NCBI RefSeq assembly: GCF_041260155.1 | Contig: NC_091935.1 | Location: forward strand, 7,059,501-7,123,500 | Length of the DNA: 64,000 bases | Source: Ptychodera flava | Taxonomy: Eukaryota; Hemichordata; Enteropneusta; Ptychoderidae | Direction: 5' to 3' | Shown here: positions 29,794 through 41,423 of the stretch, piece after piece | Layout: the number at the start of each line of letters is the position of its first letter | Position numbering within the stretch: position 1 is the stretch's first letter | The notes under the pieces: generated by a model | The model's database searches: none | What the model was told of the DNA's origin: nothing | The model's input: only the letters and a program-made list of their open reading frames with translations | Position numbers and translations under genes: made by a program

Positions 29794-32519
29794 GACGATC
29801 CTGAACGGTTTTATGAAACTTCAAAGCATTTTTGGGACACCATGTGACTAAGGAAACGAGTTGTTTATAGCAAATGTCTTCCAAACCAACTAGCTCAGGA
29901 CTTTTTTAAAAATTCTCGATCAGTGAACGGACATTCAAACTGCAATACCAAACGTCTGTTTCTCCTAGCATGATATCGTTTTTCCCTCTAACGTATAAGT
30001 AACAGCTTGTGGTCCTCCGAATAAATCCAATTTATATATATAAACACGATTTGTCATTTTCATGGAAGATTTAAGGAATATTCACAAGATCTGATTGTAG
30101 AACTTGGAACTCGGCGAGCGGAAATGAACAGCTTAGCTAACGCATGAGAAGTTTCGAGAAATAATAGAGACGCCTTTAGATTAAGTCAACAGTGCTGATT
30201 TTATTTCTCGAAACTTAAACAGGCTACAAAAACAAAACAGCAAAATAAACATTGTCTGCACCTTGATTCACCTGGGATCACTCAGAGTCATCAACTTTGA
30301 AGTTCACCGATAAATTTGGATATAATATTGAGCCGATACCCGATTGTTTCACAGCTAAGTCTTCCAGAAATGATGTAATACTTTTAGGGTTTTTTTTATT
30401 TAATTAAGGTTTGGCTACTTGTGGGGGCTTTTCATCAAAAACATGACCTACTGGACGGCTGCACGTTAACAAAAAGTCAATTGTATACTTAAATATAAGC
30501 TAAATCTGCAATGCAAGTTTAGTCATTTGAATTTTAAGAGAGAAAACGGGAAAATTCGGCCATTTTTTGAAGTTATTGCGCTCCGGCGGATATTTTGTTT
30601 GGGTGCCTAAGAACGCCCTCACACGGCCGTGTGTTGTATAATGAAAATTGACACCAGTTTGTTGAATTAAAGACATCATTGTTGCATTTTATATATCTCT
30701 TCACACTCAGGATATAATTAGTTATTATGAATATAGATTAAAAATGCAACAACGATATTTGTGGTAGCAAACTTCAAAACAGCCCCAAATTTACAGTTGT
30801 AGAGTGTATTTCTCAGTGAAATGAGTCCCCTATACCATGCTGACCATTATAGATTCTGTTGTTTTCAAAACTTTCGCAAGTTTCAGAAGTTCCTCACAGA
30901 CAAGTTATTTTTGATCGTTATAATATGATAGACAACAGTATACCAGCTGAGAAATACAGATATAGTGAAACGCCTTTCATCTATTAAAACAGCCTGAGGA
31001 AATTTAGCATCATTTCCATCTTGTTATTTTCACATTGGTTCAAGTTGAACTCAGAAGAAACAGGCGCACTGTCATAATAGCTCAGTTGCCTTTGAAAATG
31101 TGATGTGGTCATGAATTGTTAATAATTCATAGTTCAACTAGAAACAACAGTATCTCAGCATACATAAACACTGCTTGTCCAATCAAAGGCATGGTATCAG
31201 CTTGATCTTTTTATTGTGAATTTCAAAGAAAATTCTTATAAACATAAAAGATATTGAGTACCTTGCCAACACAGATTTTTTAAAACGAGTATTTCTCATC
31301 TAAAATTACAAGGACACCCCCTGTACTATATATTTTCAAAAAGCAGAGAATCTAATGTTTAGTATGGTAGCAATAGTTTACTCGTAGGAAGGGGGTGTGT
31401 ACTTGGGGTAAGAAACCTCAATTTTGGTATTAATGATAAAAGTCAATTTAAGTCAAAAACTTGATACTATTTTCTGAAAAGTAATATTTCACTTGAAACA
31501 AGAATATATGTAGAAAAAACGGCTATTTGGTTTTGCATTATCTGTCATTCTAAAATGGCATGAATTGAAAGACTGACACTCAAAAAATGGATTAAAACAT
31601 GATTAGCAAACTTATAATGCCTCTTATTCAAAATGTAAGGACTTTACTGCCAAAGAAAATAGTTGTTTTGTTACACAGCATTTAAAGAACATAATGTGAA
31701 AATGATAGAAAATTTGGCCCAGCCATTGTGGAGTTAAATTCTTTGGAAATCTTGAAATCGGAACAAAAGATAAGCCAGGATATCTGGTGATTTGCATATA
31801 TTTGCATAAATGAACACTTCTTCATCACGCAATTTACGACTGCTTCACAAGCTGAAAGGTGAACCCAACTAATATTTTAATCTTTGGTTAACAAATTCAT
31901 TAAAATTGAAAGAAAATTTTACAAAAAAGTGATTTGGGGCAAAATACGCTGTGCTGGGGGCAGTCGAGGCGATCTCACCACTATATAATTAACCATAGTT
32001 CGACGCAATTGCACGGGAAAAATAGCCCCTTCAATAGCATGACATTTCGGCGATTCCCCCCCCCCCCCCCCCGGTCGCAATAATGTGGGCTCTCTTACAA
32101 AGAAGACACTGGGGGAAGTTATTTTCATTGGAGGGCCTTTAGATTTAGTGAACAGGTTTCACTACCCTTTCAAATTTTAATTTTGTTTAAAATATGTAAG
32201 AGATTATAATTTACATATAAAAACAGCCCTGCTTGCCATTTCGAAAATCAGCTGCAACGGTGAAATTAATGGAGCAGTAGCTAACTCCACGTACACATCT
32301 GAGAATATTGTTATCGGGTGGGCCTCTAAATCGACGTAACAACACAACCCTACACTCACAGCTAAGACACGTGGCTATCTGTCCGGAGCGGGTCTGATGT
32401 CATCCAGGGTCTCACTCGAGTATCATGAGTACGGTTGTTTTTCTTCCGTAAAACTTACATAACTCGTTATCACGCGCCATCTAAACGCCTTAAAGCTTGA
32501 AGTGCCAAGTAGGCTACAC

Positions 32520-33208
32520 GGGGAGAACCATTTGATTTCTTGGTGGAGGAATTTGACGGAAAAAGTTATCTGATCCTGCAACGTCCTTTAAGGGAAAAAA
32601 TTGTTTCAACAGACAGATCAGTGAAAAGTGTGTTGAAATCAGCAAAAATGTGATTCTCTCGTATTCATTGGCAGTGCACCGCTAAATAGTTTAAGTATTT
32701 GTGAGCAAGTCCCATGTTTTATTTTGTCAGCGCATACGAGACGTAAGTCTGGTTTAAATTCATTGGATACAACGTTCTTGTTAAATGACAGAGCCATGAA
32801 GACATATCTGATTTTATTTGCAATAATCAGTGACATTATCATTCAGAAAAGAAGATCTATTTGACTTCCTCTGTATTAAAATGGTGAACACTTAAAAACG
32901 CAGGATTGGATTAACAATGAAAACACAACAAATTAAATCAAGTACAATTTCTGTTTTTGACAACAAAGCATGACGCCTTTCTTGAGAAGATTTCAAAAGG
33001 AGTTGATAGTACAAATGTACTGATTTTATGAAAAAGACCTATCAATGACCTATAGGTAGCATTGTGAACAAATTGTTAAAAAAATTTTACCAGCGAAAAA
33101 AATTGCATCCTCCTTAATGTATACAATACAAAACAATGCTTTCACAATGACAGAAAAAAATTAGCTGTCATACCCATTCCCTACACCGCCCTAAGAAATC
33201 AATCCTTC
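32520..33208. mobile_element. TIR element copy C, orthologous to copy B
   Basis: It begins GGGGAGAACCATTTGATTTC, has an eroded interior collinear with copy B, and ends near AAATCAATCC. It was duplicated with the unit, not independently inserted. Confidence 0.6.
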
Positions 33209-33240
33209 CACGTATTTCAATATCAAACAAACAAACCTTT

Positions 33241-33354
33241 TGATTGGCTATATCTTCATTGACCAATCAAAGAGTGACTAGGTTCTTGGTTCTCGGCGGA
33301 AGTGCGCGGGAAGGAGCCATCTTACCACACACAATGCATGTGCTAAGACCCACC
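33241..33354 (+). promoter_or_regulatory. Proximal promoter of gene copy 2
   Basis: It has the same layout as copy 1: inverted CCAAT pair at 33241-33269 with a 15 bp gap, then ETS-like, E2F-like and YY1-like sites. It differs from copy 1 by about one base across the whole 114 bp. Confidence 0.55.
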
Positions 33355-34518
33355 ATGGCCGGCGAAATCAAGAAGACATGTGCGTGTCACATCATGAAGA
33401 AGGTCAGAAAAGAACCGATAGTATCCTTTACCGATAAATCGTGGGCAAAATTCTCCGAATGCGTCGAAATATGGAAGAATTCTGACGGCTTAGAGCGGGA
33501 ATATGCTTTGCAGTTTGACCCCGAGTCCCGAGAACGGATCGGTTTTCACCGTGTGTGTTACCAGCGTTTCACAGACAAACATCGCCTGGCTCAAGCAGAG
33601 AAACGCAGAGAGACGGGCAAGTTACGTAAAACACTCGTCGAAGATAACCAAGGGGAACCGATAAGCTTTCGACGTCGCCAGAGTTTGATTCATGAGCGCC
33701 GCCTACTGAGAGCGAAGAAACGCATGGAGAAAATGAAACCAGCGATGACAGGTAAAGCAGACAACATGATATCTGTGGATCATGAAGGTAGTGGGCAACA
33801 AGCTCCGCTGAGAAAGCGGTCCTTACGGTCAAATACAGGTTCAGCTTCTCTTTCGGCAACCAAACGAAGAAGTACAAATATACTGCCCCCGATATGCATG
33901 CTGTGCAGAAGAAGAAAGCAAAGACGGGACAAGGTCACAGGAAAAAAGACAAATGAGAAACTCACCTCCTGTGAGACAGGTGGACGTACATTGATGAAGG
34001 CCGCAGAATTTAAGAAAGATGAGAACCTGCTCCTTCAACTGAGAGGTCAAGACTTGGTCAGCATTGAACTCAAGTATCATCAATCATGCTACTTGAGTTA
34101 TATCAGATGTGTAACTTACACGTATCAGAAGAAAGCTGAGGAAGACAGTGGAGTTATGTATGCCCCTTCCTTCAAAAAATTCTGCGACGAAGTGGTACAG
34201 AAGAGAATATTTGATGGCGATGAAGTCATGGAGATCAGTGAACTGAGGAAGATCTTTGTGGGAATTATTGCAGAGACCGAAGACATTGATGCATCGACAT
34301 ACCAGAACTCGTCTTTGAAGATGAGGATGATTAATAGATTTTGTGACAAAATTGATTTCTTTCGACCACACTATCGAAAATGTGAATTAGTAAAAGCAGC
34401 AAGAGCAGATTCGTCGTCGGTCAGTCAAGTCATGGACGCAGATGGTTGTGGATCTGAAAGTGAGGAAGATATTTTCTCACAAACACAAGCAAGTAACGCT
34501 GACCATAGCGAAAATTAG
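33355..34518 (+). CDS. Tandem Cys/His-module protein, gene copy 2 (387 aa, intronless)
   Basis: This is the closest paralogue of the gene at 28630. Residues 1-145 are identical to copy 1. Amino-acid differences cluster from residue 146 onward: Gly to Ser in GSGQQ, Cys156 to Ser, KTNEK in module 2, HQSCYLSY in place of HRSCYKSY, NTY to YTY, and changes in the acidic tail. All candidate ligands are kept (C9, C11, C36, H65, C68, C181, C184, C206, H242, C245). The start is MAGEIKK, as in copy 1. The AATAAA seen after copy 1 is mutated here, so a different poly(A) signal must be used if the gene is expressed. Function is unknown. Confidence 0.8.
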   Translation: MAGEIKKTCACHIMKKVRKEPIVSFTDKSWAKFSECVEIWKNSDGLEREYALQFDPESRERIGFHRVCYQRFTDKHRLAQAEKRRETGKLRKTLVEDNQGEPISFRRRQSLIHERRLLRAKKRMEKMKPAMTGKADNMISVDHEGSGQQAPLRKRSLRSNTGSASLSATKRRSTNILPPICMLCRRRKQRRDKVTGKKTNEKLTSCETGGRTLMKAAEFKKDENLLLQLRGQDLVSIELKYHQSCYLSYIRCVTYTYQKKAEEDSGVMYAPSFKKFCDEVVQKRIFDGDEVMEISELRKIFVGIIAETEDIDASTYQNSSLKMRMINRFCDKIDFFRPHYRKCELVKAARADSSSVSQVMDADGCGSESEEDIFSQTQASNADHSEN

Positions 34519-34652
34519 GACGATCCTTAACGGTTTTATGAAATTTCAAAGCATTTTTGGGACACCATGTGACTAAGGAAACGATCGAGTTGTTTATATA
34601 GCTTACGTCTTCCGAACCAACTAGTGCAGGACTTCTTTAAAGACTCTCGATC

Positions 34653-34960
34653 AGACTTGGTTCAAGTCGGTGAATTGAAAAATAAAATCATTTATAATAA
34701 TTTCTCTTGTGTTTCTCCTATTTCGTACCAACCTATTCGGAATTTGACAGTCCAGGCCAGGTTTTCCATGCGATTGAATGTATTACCTTTGAGTCTGCGC
34801 AGTAGTGAGTTAGTTTCTACCTGATTCAAACTCCCCTGTATAGCTTTCACCCAACTCACTCAACGTCCACTCCACTCACGCGTTTCAAATGAAAACAGAA
34901 CAAAAATCATCGCGTTCACTCCACTCAAACATTCACAAATCACAGACTTGAACCAAGTCT
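34653..34960. mobile_element. 308 bp MITE with perfect 16 bp TIRs
   Basis: The left end AGACTTGGTTCAAGTC (34653-34668) is the exact reverse complement of the right end GACTTGAACCAAGTCT (34945-34960). Each TIR is itself quasi-palindromic (GACTTG-NNN-CAAGTC). The same position after gene copy 1 (around 29920-29925) is uninterrupted, confirming an insertion. The interior holds CACTCCACTCA-type repeats and no coding sequence. Confidence 0.85.
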
Positions 34961-35959
34961 AGACGGACCTTAAAACTGCATGATGTCGTTTTCCCCTCTT
35001 ATTGAACATAACCTCGTGGTCCTCGGAATCAGTCCAATGTATATACACATGATTTGTCATTTTCAAACATTTTGGGATATTCACAAGCTCTGATTGTGGA
35101 ACCTGGAACTCGGCGAGCAGAAATGAAGCTTATGCATGAGAAGTTCCGAGAAGTAATAGAGACGCCATTAGATTAAGAACAGAGCTGATTAGCTCAAAAA
35201 CCTAAAAGAACCCCAAAATCCCGAAAATTGATTTTTCGTCACTTTTGTTTACAAACAAGGTCATCAATTTTAAAATTTACAATGCAATGATTTGAATAGA
35301 AATCACAAATCAGTTTTTGCTCTCGCTTTAAACACCGAATTGAAGTCTGGCAAATTCACAAAATGATTAACTTGAACAAGTCATTGAAATTGCCTAGAAG
35401 ATGACCAGAATTTTATGTCATCACTTTCTGTAATAACCTCAACTCGATTTTATCTGGTAAATAATAACTATTCTGTATCAAATTTGCTAAAATTTTTAAC
35501 ATATTTCTCAAACACTGCCACTAGTTTGAGTTCCAAGTGCTGCCTACAATAAGTGATTTGCAGATATATCACGAGAGACAGGCACAGGCAAAATAGTCAT
35601 ATTATATAATTGTTTATTTTCTGCCTATTGCGAGATCTCGCAAGACCTAGATAATCCAGCGATAATCATGCGTGGACAAGTTAGTTCCAACCCCCTGAGA
35701 CAAGTCACTTTTGTATGATAGCAATGCTAAAACGGCTATTCATGGTCAAGTGAAAATAGAGACATTTGGAAGCAGAGACTACTAAACACTCATAGTCTGG
35801 TGTTTGTCGTCGGCCATCGGACCATGCTGCGCTTGTGACTCTGATCACCACACTGACTTTCGCAGCCGCTTGCCCGATGGAAAATTGATTTTTGATCGTG
35901 TGACTTGCTAATCATTCAGTGCTTCATTGCATAATATGTACCACTGTGACATTTTAAAG

Positions 35960-38090
35960 TTCTCGACTCAGCTTTTTTGAGACGGATGACATGTTTTCTA
36001 GCGCTAGCTCTTCAACTACCATGGCGGAAAACTCTGTGAGGCGAGGTGGTCTCTCTCCTCAGACTTAATATCGATGGAAGTAGGCCATGATTTTTCCAAC
36101 TTGAAAATATTTGACGTTTAAACTCGGCAAACGGCTGTTGGTCTCTAGCAGCACTACTTTTCTTTCGCACTATCTTGGTCAATGTCAATGTCCAGTTAAT
36201 TTCAGCTTAGAAAGAATGTTTTTGTGATATAAAAGTGAATAAAGCCGCTACCTTAAATTGCGAATATAGAGATCATATTGCCGTTGTCGGCGGGGGGGGG
36301 TGGGTTTGGGGAGGGTCGGAAACCCCGAACGTTTTCACTGAGTTGGGTGCTACATGAGGTAAACACATTTACCCATTTATATTACCAATTATTTGAGATT
36401 TCTAATCAGAATATTACTAGTAGTCTTTCGAAACAAATGAGTCCAAAAAGGTTCACTACGGCCCAAAAGTATGCCTCAGTGTACGGTATTCCGCGAAGCA
36501 TAATTTCTATCGAACAGCGCTCTAGCCGGTCGCTATTGACAACGGCGAACATTGTATCAATTTATTTTCAATAGATTATCGATCGAAAATCTGTTTGGGC
36601 GCCGCTTGTGCCGGGCGCTCGTGTGTTGAGGTCATGTCATAAACATTTCCACAATAACCCATATATTGACTTATACACTTTAACATCAAGGTATCAGTTT
36701 GTTTCCTGTACTGACAGTAAATTGACGACACTGTTTTCAGTTTTGGTGATACTTTTACGTACGTTTCAGCACATTTTGGCGCACCTCGGCGTAGTTTGGC
36801 GCCATTGTGAACGGGGGACTACACGCGAGTGAGCGAGACAACAATGTAACAATTTCGGACAAAAGGATATCGATCGATAACGTTCACTGCACGATTACAG
36901 TGGAGACTCTACGCCCGTTCGCCTCTGTTCTGTGTTATTTTTGCAGTTTACTGGAACTTTCATGGTTGATATTCGCCAAAATTTGGTATAAATTACAACA
37001 ACCTGACTGGTATTTGGTCTGTAAATTTAAGAGACACTAACCGATTAAAATGGGTCAATATTAGACCCTGATTCTGCATATGCAAACGCCGTAAGATCGC
37101 CATTTTATTGAGGGCAAGAGCAAACATTCAGCGATCGGAAAAATAAAATGCAACTAAAACAAGTTTCGTTGAGAAATTAAAAAAACTAAAACGACAGCAA
37201 TTTTGTATATATATCAAGGAAACACCGTGCCACTTTTTACTATAATTGGTTCAGAATGAGAAATTTGAACGAGCGAGAGTTGTACGGTCTGTTCAGTACA
37301 TAAAACGCCATTGTTTTCTATGGGAAATCGAGCAGATTAGACACATCGTAAAATGAAAAATACATCTGAAGAAAACCGTTGGTTTAACTTTTTCATTTCG
37401 CTGTTATTTTTTATAATATTTGGTATGACACATATCATGAAGGGTAACTAAAACTCTATGGTTTTAGTTTTTTGAGTTTCCCTCTTATTTTTATGGAATG
37501 ACGAGTTGAAGATCGTTTTGCTGTTGACTGTGTTTTTACTTGATTTTGCATATGTCTGTTATCGCTTACGTATTTTTGGAATTCCCTTGTGAAATTCTTC
37601 CAACAATATTGTAATTGTAAGGGCAGCGTATACGGGAAATAGGACCTGTTGCTCTTTCATTAATATTTAGATGTGCAGCAAGGAAATACGGCGAAATTTT
37701 CAACATGACGCGGGAGGTGAAATTGACTCTCTGAACGCGCGCTCCACGTATGTGTGGCGAAAATTCGGGACGCTATTACCGTACAAAATGGGCGCCTTTG
37801 GCCTAGTGGTTGCATGGTGTTGTGTCACCCAATGTCATCAAACTTACACTGCGCCAAACGCATACAGCTTCGCACAGCGAAATGCGGGTCCGACGTAGTG
37901 TCAAGCATTTCAAAGGTTGCGAGACAAGTCAATTATCTTTTCATTTACCAAAATTTGGATACAAATCAGAAATCTGCATAAATTATAGCATGGGTCATGT
38001 AGCTATTTTTCGTGTATCGTCTACAGTTTGCTTATAAATATCTTCGTTGGTAACCAAAGCACAGTGAACTTATCTCCACAAATTTTCCAC
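35960..38090. other. Stretch in unit 2 with no obvious counterpart after copy 4, unassigned
   Basis: The 3' flanks of copies 2 and 4 align up to GCTTCATTGCATAATATGTACC and again from the ATTAAAGACATCA block, but this stretch was not matched there. It is richer in CpG than its surroundings and includes a G-rich tract at 36292-36315. Short reading frames have no homology I recognise. It may be an unidentified insertion or an older remnant. Confidence 0.4.
36292..36315 (+). repeat. G-rich tract with quadruplex potential
   Basis: Four G-runs in 24 bases. Confidence 0.5.
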
Positions 38091-38132
38091 CAACATTTGA
38101 AAAAGTTTGGACAGGCTACAAAAGCAAAACAG

Positions 38133-38312
<180 letters not shown>

Positions 38313-39029
38313 GTTATTGCGCTCAGGCGGATTTTTTTGTTGGGGTGCCCAAGAACGCCCTCACACGGCCGTGTGTTGTATAATTTAATTTGACTATTGA
38401 CACCAGTTTGTTGAATTAAAGACATCATCATTGCATTTTTATATGTCTTATCATACTCAGGATATAATTATATAAGTATTTATTATAAATACAGATTAGA
38501 GATACAACAACGATATTTATGGCAGCAAACTTCAAAACAGCCCGAAATTTAAAGTTGCAGAGTACATTTCAACACTTCAGAATGCATGGAATGAGAGGAT
38601 CACTGAGAATCTGTGGATCGAATTTGAAAGGTGTCAGCCTTGTGGTTTCTGTAAATTCTTTGGATCAAAATGTCAATACATGGAGTCTACAAATTTCATC
38701 AATCATTTGGCAAGGATAGAAATGGTAAAAAAGTGATGAACGCAATAAAATGAAATGAATTTTAAAGCTAAAGAAGGAAAATAATGGAACTTTTTCAATC
38801 AATGTTTGATGACGATAATCACTCTCTAACGTAAATCATAAATGTGTAATCTTAAAAATACAAGGCATTGATTTGTCTGAAATGAAACATGTAAGAAGTA
38901 CCACATGCACAGACAGTAGAGAAGGAAAGATCTTCCCCACTATTGACTGTCTATGAAAATATGTATGATATTACATGCCGTACTCGCACTAGACACCCAA
39001 TCTTTTACTGATAAGTACTGACCCAAACC

Positions 39030-40049
39030 GGTGCCGTGCCGATTTTATCCCTTGCCGATTTCGTCCCCGCGCATGCGCTGACTATCCAACAGGGCTTCAC
39101 TGGGACAAGATCGGCAGCTATAGCTGCCGATTTCGGTTCTGTTGCCGATTTCGACCCTCGACGCAAAATTAAAGTTCACGCTAAAGTTTCTCTCGTATAA
39201 TCTACCCGTTGGTCAATTATGTGAAAATGTATTATAAGTTTTGGAAAGTTCATCAATCGGTGTAATTTACTTGGAACATAGAACTGCTATATATACAGCT
39301 GCCGATTTCGGTTCTGCAGTTGCCGATTTCGACCCTCGACTCAAAATCCAACTTCACGCTGAAATTTCTTTCGTACAATCTTTCCGGTGGTCACTTTTAC
39401 GTGTCTAAATTAGTTAAAAATGTATTATACCTAAGTTTGGGGAAATGCATCAATCGGTGTAATTTACTTGGAGTATAGAACTGCTATAGCTGCCGATTTC
39501 GGTTCCGCACAGTTGCCGATTTCGACCCTCGACTCAAAATCCAAGTTCACGCGGCTCTAAAATTTCTTTCGTACAATCTATCCGGTGGACACTTTTATGT
39601 GTCTAAATTAGTTGAAAATATATTATAAGTTTTGGGGAAGTGTATCAATCGATGTAATTTACTTTGAGTATAGAACTGCTATAGCTGCGTCGATTTCGGC
39701 TCTGCAGTTGCCGCCGGGAGTTGCCGATTTCGACCCTCGACTCAAAATCGAAGTTCACGCTAAAATTTCTTTCGTACAATCTCGGATGCGTACGCGATCT
39801 TGCCATTTTGCGCCCCATTATCGACCAATACTGTTTCATCTGCAGGAATTTCGGTACAAGTATACGATTTAACAGGCTATGATAAGAATGCTTCTCAACA
39901 AAAAGTCGAAACGGCTGACATATGATAGAAGAAAGTGGCTTCAGATTTGGGGCTACTTGTCTGGGGCCGTTTTATGAATAGAAACCATGTTGGATAGTTT
40001 GCGCATGTGCGGGGACGAAATCGGCAAGGGATAAAATCGGCACGGCACC
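39030..40049. mobile_element. 1.02 kb TIR element with internal 190 bp tandem repeats
   Basis: The left 61 bp (39030-39090) and right 61 bp (39989-40049) are inverted repeats with about four mismatches, starting GGTGCCGTGCCGATTTTATC. No transposase reading frame is present. The interior contains about 3.6 tandem units built around GCCGATTTCG motifs. The target-site duplication is unclear. It lies between gene copy 2's 3' module and the copy 3 promoter. The break in homology with 46200-46450 supports a recent insertion. Confidence 0.85.
39123..39800 (+). repeat. About 3.6 tandem copies of a 175-195 bp unit
   Basis: Units start at about 39123, 39298, 39489 and 39684. Each begins GCTGCCGATTTCGG, followed by GTTGCCGATTTCGACCCTCG, a TTTCTTTCGTACAATC block, and a tail ending GAACTGCTATA. 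Confidence 0.85.
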
Positions 40050-40155
40050 TGCCATGTCCATATACAAGGTTACTTGCAAGTTACGTAATGTAAGGTACTT
40101 GAAAAATAAACTTTTGACCGGCATTTATAAATAACTAAAACTGAAACTAAACGGT

Positions 40156-40259
40156 AATTGGTTATTCATCAACAACCAATCAGAAAGGTTTTAACTTACA
40201 TTAAACGCACTCTGATTGGTTGTTGATAAACGACCGATTACTTAGAGTATAAGGACAGA
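40156..40259 (+). promoter_or_regulatory. Proximal promoter of gene copy 3 with 17 bp inverted repeat around CCAAT boxes
   Basis: ATCAACAACCAATCAGA (40168-40184) and its exact reverse complement (40211-40227) flank 26 bp. A further ATTGG lies at 40157. A TATA-like TATAAGG lies about 10-16 bases upstream of the ATG, so the transcribed leader would be very short or the real initiator is elsewhere. Confidence 0.55.
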
Positions 40260-41423
40260 ATGGCGGGCAAAATGAGTACCACGTGCGCGTGTCACATCGT
40301 CAAGAAGGCCAGAAAAGAACCAATATTATCCTTTACCGATAAATCGTGGACAAAAGTTTCTAAATGTGTCGAAGTATGGAAGAATTCCGATGGTTTAGAA
40401 CGGACCGTTGCTATGCAGTTCGATCCTGAATCCCGAGAACGGATCGGTTATCACCGTGTGTGTTACCAGCGTTTCACGGATAAACTGCGTCTGGCTCAAG
40501 CTGAGAAGCGCAGAGAGACGGGCAAGTTACGTAAAACACTCGTCGAAGATAACAACGATGGCACGATAGGAGTCAGCGGTGACGATAGACAGGCAAGCGG
40601 TAAACCTCGAAACCGACGCAAAAAGCCAACAAAGAAGCGCAAAAAGAAAAGGAAACAACCAACTGCAAGCAGAACAGACGATCATGTAACATTGGACAGC
40701 GGTGATGAGCTGCAAATTCCGACAGGAAGGCGATCCCTGCGATCCAATACGGGTTCCAGTAGCCTTTCGACCTCCAAACGGAGAAGTGTAAACATACTAC
40801 CCCCGATATGCATGTTGTGCAGACGTGAGAAACGAAGACTCGACCCATTTACAAGGAAAAGGTCAATAGAAAGACTTGTCTCCTGTGAGACAGACGGGCA
40901 TACATTGATAAAGGCTGCGGAGTTCCAGAAAGATGAGAACCTGCTTCTTCAACTGAGAGGTCAAGACTTGGTCAGCATCGAACTTAAGTATCATAAATCA
41001 TGCTACCAGAGTTATGTGAAATGTGTAACTTACACGTATCAGAAGAAAGCTGAGGAAGACAGTGGAATCATGTATGCCCCTTCCTTCAAAAAATTCTGCG
41101 ACGAAGTGGTACAGAAGAGAATATTTGATGGCGATGAAGTCATGGAGATCAGTGAACTGAGGAAGATCTTTGTGGGAATTATTGCAGAGACCGAAGACAT
41201 TGATGCATCGACGTACCAGAACTCTTCTTTGAAGAACAGGATGATGAACAGATTCGGTGACAAAATTGATTTCATTCGACCACACATCAGAAAATGTGAG
41301 TTGGTAATGGCGACCAGAGAAAATTCTACTTTGGTCAGTCAAGCACTGAGTGTAGCTGATCGTGAATCTGACCTTGGCAATGCCGATAGAATTGACTCTC
41401 AAACACCAGCTACAGAGCACTGA
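40260..41423 (+). CDS. Tandem Cys/His-module protein, gene copy 3 (387 aa, intronless)
   Basis: The architecture matches copy 1: C9, C11, H65, C68 in module 1, and C184, C187, H245, C248 in module 2 (same 53- and 57-residue internal spacings). The linker has diverged into a dense Lys/Arg run at residues 115-132, a strong candidate nuclear localisation signal. Linker and module 1 differ from copies 1 and 2 at many silent sites. In contrast, about 200 bases encoding YQKKAEEDSG to DASTYQNSS are almost identical to copy 2, sharing its GATGAAGTC variant. This suggests gene conversion. The tail is acidic but unrelated in detail. The function is unknown. Confidence 0.8.
   Translation: MAGKMSTTCACHIVKKARKEPILSFTDKSWTKVSKCVEVWKNSDGLERTVAMQFDPESRERIGYHRVCYQRFTDKLRLAQAEKRRETGKLRKTLVEDNNDGTIGVSGDDRQASGKPRNRRKKPTKKRKKKRKQPTASRTDDHVTLDSGDELQIPTGRRSLRSNTGSSSLSTSKRRSVNILPPICMLCRREKRRLDPFTRKRSIERLVSCETDGHTLIKAAEFQKDENLLLQLRGQDLVSIELKYHKSCYQSYVKCVTYTYQKKAEEDSGIMYAPSFKKFCDEVVQKRIFDGDEVMEISELRKIFVGIIAETEDIDASTYQNSSLKNRMMNRFGDKIDFIRPHIRKCELVMATRENSTLVSQALSVADRESDLGNADRIDSQTPATEH

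Larger units (their letters stand above)
24310..30811 (+). repeat. Segmental duplication unit 1 of the zinc-module gene array
   Basis: Sequence from about 24310 (GCTATACCATGCTGAACC, then GATTCTGTTGTTTTC) recurs from about 30820 onward. Long collinear blocks match: 24340-24970 with 30840-31400, 25150-25235 with 31860-31955, 27190-28500 with 31990-33230, the gene itself, and the 3' flank 29794-30200 with 34519-35170. The unit-1/unit-2 junction is near 30812, where unit 1's 3' module gives way to the unit 2 start. Edges are judged by eye. Confidence 0.8.

Noticed and set aside
40998..41420. Minus-strand reading frame of 140 codons opposite gene copy 3, with similar frames opposite the other copies
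   Set aside because: It mirrors the conserved + strand coding region. Its recurrence simply follows from homology of the sense gene, and it has no recognised domain.
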